Assembly: GCA_029851415.1 (NCBI GenBank)
Contig: CM056744.1
Coordinates: 58,367,797 to 58,431,796, forward strand
Length of the DNA stretch: 64,000 bases
Reading direction: 5' to 3'
Origin: Eretmocerus hayati
Taxonomy: Eukaryota; Arthropoda; Insecta; Hymenoptera; Aphelinidae
Positions 41,564 through 50,799 of this stretch are shown here, in pieces. How positions within the stretch are numbered: the first letter of the stretch is position 1; every line of letters begins with the position of its first letter. A model generated the notes under the pieces. It made no database searches. It was not told where the DNA came from and saw only the letters and a program-made list of their open reading frames with translations. The translations under genes and the position numbers were made by a program.

Positions 41564-43428
41564 CTTAATGGACCTGCGTAATCTACTCCTGATTTCTTAA
41601 ATGGACGCGTAGGCAGTACCCGTTCTTGAGGTAGAGCTGCCATCATTTGATACTGCGGAGTAGCTCTGTATCTTTGAAAACTGATGCAATTATCAATAAT
41701 AACTTTCACTGCACTTTTCCCTCGAATAATCCAGAACATTTGCCTGCTAGTAGAAAGAGTCAGTTGAGTACCACCGTGCAACGTGATGTGATGAAAATAT
41801 CGAATCAAGAGCTCCGTCAGAGTGGATTTTGTAGGTAAGATAACGGGAAATTTCTCATCGTCACATAGATCTGAATTTTTGATTCTGCTACCTACTCTCA
41901 ACAAATCGTCCTTTAGCACGGGGTTCAAGGATTTCAAGGCATTTGCTTTAGGTGGAATCTTACCTTCTTGCAGCATTTGATATTCGAATGGAAAATAAGC
42001 TAACTGAGTAAGATAGCTCATGACAAGTTTAGCGTGGCGAATTTCACTGCTGTCTATGAGCTGATCTGAACGAACAAGAAACTTGCTAATAACGCATGAG
42101 ATTTTGTCTTTGCGAGAAGTTCTATTCACGATTCTTGAAATGAATCTCATAATATATACAGTGATTCTAATCAGTTTGGTGAAAGAAGAGTACCGTTTCA
42201 TCAGATCCCAAATTTGAATCTTCGGAGTCTCTGAAGTTATGGTATTCACAGATACTTGAATGTTTTCATTAGTCGACTTCTCTGGATTGGTGGAAAAATT
42301 CAAATCGACATAACCTGTTAGACTCCAATCGCGATTGTGTTCTCGCAAGTCGAAGGGTCCCTCCCACCACAGACGATTCGAGACGAGTCCATTCCCCAAA
42401 CACCCTCTAGAAGCAACATCTGCAGGGTTTTTCGACGATTTGATGTAGTGCCAAATGGCAGTGGGAATCAGAGTCTTGATTTCAGCACACCTATTGGCAA
42501 CTAAAACCGGCCACTTAGAAGGGTGCTCATGAATCCAGTGCAATACTACTTTTGAATCGCAGTGCACATGAATCGACAAATTATCAAATTTGAGCTTTGA
42601 TGCAAATCGATTGAGCAGCTGGGCGACTGTCAAAGCGCCGAATAGTTCCAATCTCGGAATCGAGGGGATTTTTATGGGTGCAACTTTTGATTTAGCACCC
42701 AACAAGGTGACTCCACAGTCATCATCCAGAACTCGTAGGTATACAACCGCTGCATACGCTATCTTGGAAGCATCGGAATAACCATGTAGCTCGTATTTTT
42801 GAGCGTTTTTTGTTATACCCATGTAACGTGGGATTTTCAAGTCTAAAAGGTGAGTCAAGGGAGAAGACCATTGCTCAAATTTTTCGATGAATTCATCCAG
42901 TAGTACCTGATCCCAAGGTACGATTTTTATCCACAGCAGCTGCATAAAATTTTTACCGATTATGATCGCCGGAATTATCCAGCCCAGTGGGTCAAAGATC
43001 CTAGCAATTTGGGAAAGTACAATACGCTTCTTCAGCGAAATCGTCAAAGGGTCAATCGACAATTGGAATTTGAAAATGTCATTAGCGGGACACCAACTTA
43101 TACCGAGCACTGAGAACAAAGAGTCCTCTTGCAAAGGGTCATCCGCAGCTAATATGTTCCTTGGTAATTTATCGATGAGTTCGGGGGTGTTTGAGAGCCA
43201 TTTTCTCAACTCGATCCCACCAGATTTGAGGAGGTTAGTTGTATCCGATTGCTTAGTCAAATTTTCCTCAATTGAGAAGCCACCAGATACTACCTCATCC
43301 ATGTAGCTCTTTTCATTGATTATTTCAATAGCGCTCGGAAAATGTTCACCTTCATCTTTGACTAACTGTTTGTGTGTCATAATGGCTAAAAAGGGACTAC
43401 TCGTATAGCCAAATGTCAGTACGGTCAT
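41557..43428 (-). pseudogene. BEL/Pao reverse transcriptase C-terminal part, RNase H and integrase N-terminus
   Basis: 623 codons without a stop. RT catalytic box 'YMDEVVSG' at about 43300: BEL/Pao elements normally have YVDD, so the second Asp is Glu. 'LGISWCPANDIFKF' and 'FDPLGWIIPAIIIGK' follow, then RNase H ('LHGYSDASKIAYAAVVYLR', 'IPRLELFGALTVAQL', 'HVHCDSKVVLHWI', 'NPADVASRGC'). The integrase zinc region is 'RYFHHITLHGGTQLTLS...ISFQRYRA', where a zinc Cys of the usual C..C pair is Phe. It ends at 'GVDYAGPL', the first catalytic Asp of integrase. The length of the open frame suggests moderate age despite these changes. Confidence 0.9.
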
Positions 43429-44006
43429 AAAAGTTTCATTATTGCATCACTGGGGTGCTCTCGCCACAGGATAGTTTGGAGGCGTTGATCCTCTGGATGG
43501 GCGCCAATTTGTAAAAACATTTGTTTTATATCCGCCACAAAAGTATGAGGATACTTAAGCCATTGGGTACATAAATCAGCTAATTCAGGTAGCAAATTCG
43601 GACCTGAATAGAGATAGTCATTGAGCGAGTAACCCTTATCAGTGATCATTGGAGCATTGGAAACTGTTCTCACTGGAGTTGTCGAGCTATTATCTTTGAT
43701 AACTCCGTGATGAGGTAAAAAATAGAATTGATCATTAGGGATACTGGTAGTGAATATTGGGCGCACGAAACCTTGCGGAAAGTAATCTCGCATTGATTTG
43801 ACATCCGCGTTCTTGGATTCAGGATTCTTTGCAAACTTCTTCTCCAGACATGAAAAAACTCGAAGTGCTTTGGAGTGAGAATCTCCTAGATCACCTGACT
43901 CTGGAAAGTCGGGTTTCCGTGGAAGTTTAACGATATATTTGCCGGTTTCTGTGCGACTCACATTATTATTGTCATGTTCAACACATTTTTGTTCATCATC
44001 CGACAA
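43425..44006 (-). pseudogene. BEL/Pao reverse transcriptase N-terminal part
   Basis: 193 codons with 'YIVKLPRKPDFPESGDLGDSHSKALRVFSCLEKKFAKNP', 'YFLPHHGVIKDNSSTTPVRTVSNAP', 'SLNDYLYSGPNLLPELADL' and 'FVADIKQMFLQIGAHPEDQRLQTILWR', the standard BEL/Pao RT opening with the motif A Asp (VADIKQMF). A 1-nt change near 43428 shifts the frame to the next piece. The upstream link to the protease is split by the insertion at 44025-46432. Confidence 0.9.
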
Positions 44007-44024
44007 GAAACGTTCATTTGGAAT

Positions 44025-46432
44025 TATGGAGATGTAATTCTATCGGTCTTTGCGAGTTAAAGTCAGCAAATTTTGCTGAATTTTTAGCATCAATCGAGAA
44101 TGGATTTTTCTCCACTCTCGATCAATGCACCTTTAGAGCCTCGTATGGTTCCGAGGATGCATCTGAAGGATTTTGATGGGAAGGAATGAAAAGTAAAGAT
44201 GAGAAATGAGAAACTTGATGAAAAATTTTGATTCTACGCTGATGTTATGCGTGTTTTGCCCTTCTTTCATTGCTCGGGCTTTTCAAAGTGGTGGAAGAGC
44301 AATGAAAGTTTACCACTGACACGCGGCTCAAGTGGCCGAATGTTCGATGGTTTGAGCGCCCGAATATACGAAAGTTCATCTTCGTTATGCGCTTGCGAGA
44401 AAGGTCAATTGAACCCGCTAAATCCATTTGATTTCTCAACATTTTTACTTTGGCGTACTGACTCAAACATTCGGCCACATGAGCCGCGTGTCAATGGTAA
44501 ACTTTCATTGCTCTTCCACCACTTTGAAAAGCCCGAGCAATGAAAGAAGGGCGAAACACGCATAACATCAGCGTAGAATCAAAATTTTCCATCAAGTTTC
44601 TCATCCCTCATCTTTACTTTTCATTCCTTTCCATCAAAATCCTTTAGATGCATCCTCGGAACCATACGAGGCTCTAAAGGTGCATTGTACGAGAGTGGAG
44701 AAAAATCCATTCTCGATTGATGCTAAAAATTCAGCAAAATTTGCTGACTTTAACTCGCAAAGACCGATGAAATTACATCTTCATAATTTGAATTTCCCGC
44801 GAGTGATATATACGATATCCGATCATATCGATCGAGTGTCAAAATTTATTACATATATCTCCGGCAGAAGGCCGAAGAGCTGCCAAAGTGAAAATGTTGA
44901 GGAATCAAATGGAAATAGCGGGTTAAATTGACCTTTCTCGCAAGCGCATAACGAAGATGAACTTTCGTATATAAGGGCGCTCAAACCATCGAACATTCGG
45001 CCACTTGAGCCGCGTGTCAGTGGTGAACTTTAATTGCTCTTTCACCACTTTGGAAAGCCCGAGCAATGAAAGAAGGGCGAAACACGCATAACATCAGCGT
45101 AGAATCAGAATTTTCCATCAAGTTTCTCATTCCTCATCTTCACTTTTCATTCCTTCCCATCAAAATCCTTTAGATGCATCCTCGGAACCATACGAGGCTC
45201 TAAAGGTGCATTGATCGAGAGTGGAGAAAAATCCATTCTCGATTGATGATAAAAATTCAGCAAAAATTGCTGACTTCAACTCGCAAAGACCGATGAAATT
45301 ACATCTTCATAATTTGAAATTCCCGCGAGTGATAAATACGATATCCGATCATATCGATCGAGTGTCAAAGTTAATGACATATATCTCCGGCAGAAGGCTG
45401 AAGAGCTGCCAAAGTGAAAATGTTGAGAAATCGAATGAAGATAGCGGGTTAAATCGACCTTTCTCGCAAGCGCATAACGAAGATGAACTTTCGTATATGA
45501 GGGCGCTCAAACCATCGAACATTCGGCCACTTGAGCCGCGTGTCAGTGGTAAACTTTCATTGCTCTTCCACCACTTTGAAAGGCCCGAGCAATGAAAGAA
45601 GGGCGAAACACGCATAACATCAGCGTAGAATCAAAATTTTTCATCAAGTTTCTCATTTCTCATCTTTACTTTTCATTCCTTCCCATCAAAATCCTTTAGA
45701 TGCATCCTCGGAACCATACGAGGCTCTAAAGGTGCATTGATCGAGAGTGGAGAAAAATCCATTCTTGATTGATGATAAAAATTCAGCAAAATTTGCTGAC
45801 TTTAACTCGCAAAGACCGATAAAATTACATCTTCATAATTTGAAATTCCCGCGAGTGATAAATACGATATCCGATCATGTCGATCGAGTGTCAAAAGTAA
45901 TTACATATATCTCCGGCAGAAGGCCGAAGAGCTGCCGAAGTAAAAATGTTGAGGAATCAAATGGAAATAGCGGGTTAAATTGACCTTTCTCGCAAGCGCA
46001 TAACGAAGATGAACTTTCGTATATAAGGGCGCTCAAACCATCGAAGATTCGGCCACTTGAGCCGCGTGTCAGTGGTAAACTTTCATTGCTCTTCCACCAC
46101 TCTGAAAAGCCCGAGCAATGAAAGAAGGGCGAAACACGCATAACATCAGCGTAGAATCAAAATTTTCCATCAAGTTTCTCATTTCTCATCTTTACTTTTC
46201 ATTCCTTTCCATCAAAATCCCTTAGATGCATCCTCGGAACCATACGAGGCTCTAAAGGTGCATTGATCGAGAGTGGAGAAAAATCCATTCTCGATTGATG
46301 ATAAAAATTCAGCAAAATTTGCTGACTTTAACTCGCAAAGACCGATAAAATTACATCTTCATAATTCGAAATTCCCGCGAGTGATAAATACGATATCCGA
46401 TCATATCGATCGAGTGTCAAAATTAATTACAG
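44025..46432. mobile_element. Foldback-like insertion with 526-bp tandem units
   Basis: Interrupts the BEL pol/protease junction. Flanks 'GTTCATTTGGAAT' (44012-44024) and 'GTTCCTTTGGAAT' (46433-46445) form a 13-bp duplication with one mismatch; the usual foldback duplication is 9 bp. The left arm (to about 44460) is inverted relative to the rest. Units then repeat with a period of 526 bp (same word at 44695, 45221, 45747 and 46273). The frames that recur in each unit are repeat shadows. Core words (gcgagaaaggtc, aacccgc, gaatctacgctgatgtt-like) match the 34510-35900 block. Confidence 0.8.
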
Positions 46433-46523
46433 GTTCCTTTGGAATCTCCTCGCGATCGAAAAACGAACGGAGAGTTTCATTGAGTTGAGAATCAGTGTCA
46501 TTAAGACACAAATTTATTGTTGG

Positions 46524-47099
46524 TCACGACGATTTTTGAGACATCGAAGAACCAGAAACTATCCAGCCGAAATGCGATTTCATAGCTATAGGAGCATCGC
46601 CCTTTCGGATCTTACGTGAACTTTGTTGTATGATTTGTGCGTGGATCTGAGCACTAAGTAACATATCAACAACACCAGGTTCATTAAAATTAGGGTCTGC
46701 TAAGCTCAGCTCCTTCAAATGTTTCCAATCCCCATTGAATAGAGAGTTGGGTTGATATTGGGTAACTTTAGGAATCACGTAAGCTGACACTATGAATTTT
46801 TTATCGGAAGTAAAGCGAGGTCGTATAGTCACCTCCAGTACGTTTTTGCATACAGGGCCACTTTTACCGTCAACTGTCGTAGTAGGTACCATAACGGGTT
46901 TTTTCTTCAACCGAAGTAATTGGCATAAGCCTTCCGGAATAAATGAAGATTGTGTGCACTGATCCACAATTGCCCCTATTTCGTGTGACGAACCAAATGA
47001 AGATTCAGCTAAGATTCGAGCAGTTGCTATGGAAATCTCCCCATCATTGTCATCTTCATTAATAATGTTATTGACGTGGTTCGATTCTAATTGTAACAT
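46524..47099 (-). pseudogene. BEL/Pao protease and pol linker
   Basis: 191 codons. 'IATARILAESSFGSSHEIGAIVDQCTQSSFIPEGLCQLLRLKK' is the BEL/Pao aspartic protease; the family motif is D-[SQ]-G-S-Q-S-S-F, and here the essential Gly is Cys (DQCTQSSF). 'ASAYVIPKVTQYQP'-like and 'LADPNFNEPGVVDMLLSAQIHAQII' and 'AIMKSHFGWIVSGS' follow, the usual segment before RT. It overlaps the gag piece by 13 nt in another frame. Confidence 0.88.
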
Positions 47100-48041
47100 A
47101 GATGCTGCACTATTGGACTGTTGGGTGGGCGTATTCGATTCGAAAGTTGATCAGCGGTATTCGGGATACTGGGCTTACCACTTTCATGAGTAGTCGTATG
47201 ATGTTTTCGATTACAAACCGCACAGCGTTTGTCACTAGGACACTCCGGCAAGACATGGTCGGAAGAAAAGCAATTGAAACATCTCTTGAGTGAGGTTATA
47301 TATCTTTTTCTCTCAGGCACAGATTTTGCCTTGAAGGTATTACAAAACGTGAAAAAATGAGGACCCTCGCAAATCATGCACACGGGTCGCTCACGTTCAG
47401 GCTTTGATTTATCTTTTTGATTCACGTGGACAGCTTTTGAATCTTTGGGTTTCGTATTCTGATTCTTGTTTTGATTCTTTAAATCAGAGGTGGCACTAGA
47501 TCTGGGTTTTTTCTCTGTCTGCTCAGTTGCTTCCTTAGCACTCTCAAATTGAGCGTGAGCCAGTCTCTGAGTTTCGAGAAAATCATCGAGCATTCTGTAG
47601 CTAGGACATTGCTTCGGATTTTCTGATTGTGCGACATGAGATTCCCAATCTTTTTGAAGTGCAGGAGTGAGACGCATCTCTATTAGAAAAACGACCATGG
47701 GGTCCCAAGTATCGATTTGACAGTTCAATGATTTCAGACCTTTCAAAACATTGTTCACTCCGTTGCGAAGACGACTGATCTCTGAAGCGGTATCAGCTCC
47801 CATTTTATTCATGGACATCAATTTTGAAAGTAATTTAGAGACTAATAAGTGATCATTAGTACTCTTCAACGCTTTTCCAGGCCGAATCAAAGTTTTCGCC
47901 AGAGGACGCGCTTTCTTCAAGGAGTTCTGCGGCTTCCCCTTTGAGCGAGGATCGCAAATAACTCATTATATAAACATTCGCAAGGCCGTGTTTCTTCACC
48001 ACCATTTCATCAAAAGAATCGTGAAAATTCTTCCAGCTCTG
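47087..48041 (-). pseudogene. BEL/Pao gag, central and zinc-knuckle part
   Basis: Begins (minus strand) just inside the GC-rich insertion with 'GDIQSWKNFHDSFDEMVVKKHGLANVYIMSYLRSSLKGEAAELL', continues after a frame change near 47900 with 'LVSKLLSKLMSMNKMGADTASEISRLRNGVNNVLKGLKSL' and ends with knuckles 'CMICEGPHFFTFCNTF', 'CFNCFSSDHVLPEC' and 'CAVCNRKHHTTTH'. This is the typical BEL/Pao Gag (DUF1759 and zinc region). Confidence 0.88.
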
Positions 48042-48056
48042 AATGTCACCGAGGAA

Positions 48057-48649
48057 GGAATATTGGCTTTTGTATACCGGGTCCCTGCCTTTTGGCTCAA
48101 CCCCGGTTGCCCCCATGGGCGCGGGGCAGGGATACGCCCTGCCAGTGCGTCGGGTTGGAGGATGACCAACACCGAGCCAGGCTCGGTGATGGCTCAGTCC
48201 TCCGCCCCGACTACCGACTTTCGGGCACGGACCCCAGCACAAGGCCGATACCCACCCCTCGGTGGGGGGTTTTGGGACTCTTGTAGGCTTCCTGAGAGCC
48301 CAAAGAGTCCGTCGGGATGATGGATGAGTCTTACGGGCTCGCATTGTTATCGCCCGAGGGCCATCCCAATTTGAGTCCCTAGACTCACCCACTCCCGTGG
48401 TGCCGGATGGAGATGTGCGGTCTCCTCGCTCCGGCGGGCGGTAACTGGGGCCGGAGGGTCGTTACACCCCAGGGATGAGGCGCCATGCCCCAACCCCCCT
48501 TGCGGTATCCGGGAGAAGTCAAAGCGCCGAGCACCAGTCTCGGAGTCAGTCTTCTCCCTACCGGCTTCGGGCCTAAGCCCGGTTACGGTGTCCCAATAAC
48601 TGGGGCCGGAGGGTCGTCACACCCCAGGACATGGTGTCCCCCTTGCGGT
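48057..48649. mobile_element. 593-bp GC-rich insertion in BEL gag (SINE-like or 5'-LINE fragment)
   Basis: The gag frame is interrupted between the 'PTFSG' block on one side and 'DIQSW' on the other. Flanks aatgtcaccgaggaa (48042-48056) and aatgtcaccggagaa (48650-48664) are a 15-bp duplication with two changes, typical of LINE-mediated insertion. The insert is strikingly GC-rich, has an internal repeat ('aactggggccggagggtcgt' at about 48446 and 48598, each followed by 'acaccccagg') and no poly(A). No coding domain is recognised. Confidence 0.7.
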
Positions 48650-48666
48650 AATGTCACCGGAGAAGG

Positions 48667-49039
48667 TGGGAAGTTCAATTGGCGGTAATCTGGCTTGGAA
48701 TGTAGCAGATTATTCAGATGTTTCAGCATTTCGCGAACCTGTAGGTACTGCCGCGTCGAGATTTAATAGGAAGTCTTGGAATAGCCCTAGGGAAGCAAAA
48801 TATGATTCTTCTACACTATTACACACATTATTCTCGAAGTAGTTATCTGAAGCGTCAATATCATCATCGTCTAATAGCTTCTCATGAATATCTTGAAACT
48901 TTTTCCAGTAATCTCCCAACCCCTTCATCCGGGTAAGGCACGCGCCTTTTGTCATCTTAGCTTGGCCTGTTTTTTGGAAGTTTATATACGCGTTCGCAAT
49001 GCGCGATTGCAGTTTGAGTTGCTTCTCAATCGAAGCCAT
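48667..49039 (-). pseudogene. BEL/Pao gag N-terminal part
   Basis: Opens with ATG at 49039 (MASIEKQLKLQSRIANAYINFQKTGQAKMTKGACLTRMKGLGDYW), the usual coiled N-terminus of BEL/Pao Gag, 'L..R...L...W..F'. A stop occurs at about 48710, shortly before the 'RLPPIELPTFSG' block that borders the insertion. Confidence 0.85.
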
Positions 49040-49139
49040 TGTGTGTAATTGAATGGATGTAGTCGTTGAATTACTCGTTCACCGATTTACTCGTCTGAAC
49101 GAATAATTCAGACGAAGTAAAATTCCAGACGATGTCCGA

Positions 49140-49545
49140 GTGACTATATCGCACTCTACAGGATGTGTGAATAGCACTCAACAGAATCGGCAAAAATCGC
49201 ACTCTACAGGATCTGTGAATAGCACTCAACAGGATCGGCGAAAATCGCACTCTACAGGATCTACGAGAATCGCACTCTACAGGATCTGTGAATAGCACTC
49301 ATCAGGATCGACGAAAATTGCACTCGACAGGATCGGCGAAAATTTCACTCAACAGGATCTACGAGAATCGCACTCTACAGGATCTGTGAATAGCACTCAA
49401 CAAGATCGGCAAAAATTGCACTCGACAGGATCGGCGGAAATTGCACTCGACAGGATCTGTGAATAGCACTCAACAGGATCGGCGAAAATCGCACTCTACA
49501 GGATCTACGAGAATCGCACTCTACCGGATCTGTGAATGGCCGAAA
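49140..49545. repeat. Minisatellite in the BEL leader, about 24-27-bp units
   Basis: Some 15 units alternating 'cactctacaggatctgtgaatag' and 'cactcaacaggatcggcgaaaat' types, between the BEL primer site and the gag start. No coding role; it lengthens the leader. Confidence 0.9.
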
Positions 49546-50432
49546 ATGGTTGTGGTCATGTCAACTCGAGTGCCCAAAAATGGAATATCTCCTCGAATGC
49601 TCAAAATGAGTGTTACCAGCGCGTCAACTTGAGTGCTCAAAATGGCGAATCTCCTCAAATGCTCAAACTGAGTGTTGACATGAAGAACGAAACTAATTCG
49701 ACAACTATGTGTCGCGAATAACACGAATGTACGATGCATTATTCGTTGAATATAATGATCGGCCGTTGTCCGGTGATCTCGCAATGAATGAAAATTCATG
49801 AAAATATAACGATCGTTAGAATATATTGATCAGTTATATACTGTCCCTCCCAAACACGAAGAGAAGCTCAAAATATTCATCGCATCTGTAGCATAGTACG
49901 GTTCCGACTAACGAGAGGGGAGGGGGCAAGAGCAGGCAGCGGAACATCCCCAGAGAACGTAGGGAAGAGGAAACAACTCACTCACCGAACGATGACCTTG
50001 CCTCTTGTCGCGAACGCTTCGCGCTTGTTATGTTGTACAAGAATGTGAAGGCCGCCATCGTTGTGGCGCCGCTATGTCGCCGACTCGCTGCTCATCTGCT
50101 GCTAACTGCGACGTTGAAGAAGGAGCATGCTTGCTCATAAAGATGGCTGCCGCGTTTTCTTTATATGGTCCGCTTGGCGTCACTTGCCGTTTGGAGCACT
50201 AAGGAGAAAATGGCTGTCCATTGGCGTGGGTGCTGACACAACGATGACGATGCCATGCAATTCCGACAATTGTGTGGATCGCAAGTTTTACGCACGGTAT
50301 TTGAGAGTCATCGCACGACAATTAGTGCATAATATAACTGCACTTGGCGAATAAACTCCGCACCAATATTTGCACCACGTTCTCACACATCACTGTGATA
50401 ACTTCCTCCATTCACTAAATTTTCAATCCGAA
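49546..50432. other. BEL leader sequence
   Basis: Continuation of the BEL untranslated leader (minus strand). It contains 'gagtgttgacatg'-like short repeats near 49570-49690, a purine-rich stretch at 49910-49945 and a G+C-richer segment 49985-50260. No gene supported. Confidence 0.5.
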
Positions 50433-50446
50433 GGCTCGAAGGACCA
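50433..50446 (-). promoter_or_regulatory. BEL primer-binding site
   Basis: The + strand reads GGCTCGAAGGACCA, a perfect-looking tRNA 3' end (T-loop GGCTCGAA plus discriminator and CCA). On the minus strand its complement TGGTCCTTCGAGCC lies two bases inside the 5' LTR. Confidence 0.88.
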
Positions 50447-50448
50447 AA

Positions 50449-50794
50449 TGTTTATATGCGGGGTTGGATTCAGGTGAATGCAGAATGAACTAGAGGAGAG
50501 GTTTAATTGAACTGTTCGCAAAACTATATTGAGCAATATGATTCATGCTCGAGGTGGTGGAGAGTGTGCGTACTGTTCGCGATCCACAAGAAGACTGACT
50601 GAACCGGAGCAGAGCGGGAGGCCTATAGCCGAGCGGCTGAATGTTTATATATATATATATATATATACATATATATATACTGCAGTCGGTTCTACCGCCG
50701 GTTGAGCATCTCATGCCACTTGACGGCTTAGCTAATGTGTGCGTGAATGTATGTATGCTGTCGCGGACATTGTTTCATCGGTGCTACATAAACA
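50449..50794 (-). repeat. BEL/Pao 5' LTR
   Basis: 346 bp; partner of 39482-39817. It contains a (TA)n run interrupted by 'catatat' (50643-50678). Followed by the ACCTG duplication at 50795-50799. Confidence 0.92.
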
Positions 50795-50799
50795 ACCTG

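Larger units (their letters stand above)
39482..50794 (-). mobile_element. BEL/Pao retrotransposon on the minus strand
   Basis: Bounded by LTRs at 39482-39817 and 50449-50794 (TGTTTATA...ATAAACA on the + strand) and an exact 5-bp duplication ACCTG (39477-39481 and 50795-50799). The primer site lies inside the right LTR and a purine tract inside the left LTR, confirming minus orientation. It contains gag, protease, RT, RNase H and integrase in order, all with breaks, plus two nested insertions (44025-46432 and 48057-48649). Without them it is about 8.3 kb, normal for BEL/Pao. Confidence 0.93.

Noticed and set aside
44680..46141. Recurring open frames of about 80-125 codons on both strands (MEKNPFSIDDKNSAKF type)
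   Set aside because: They repeat every 526 bp because the DNA is a tandem array. Frames exist on both strands and break differently in each unit, with no protein motif.
40622..50794. Virus-like or polydnavirus segment
   Set aside because: All recognisable genes are standard BEL/Pao gag-pol with LTRs and a 5-bp duplication. No viral structural or nudivirus-type gene is present.
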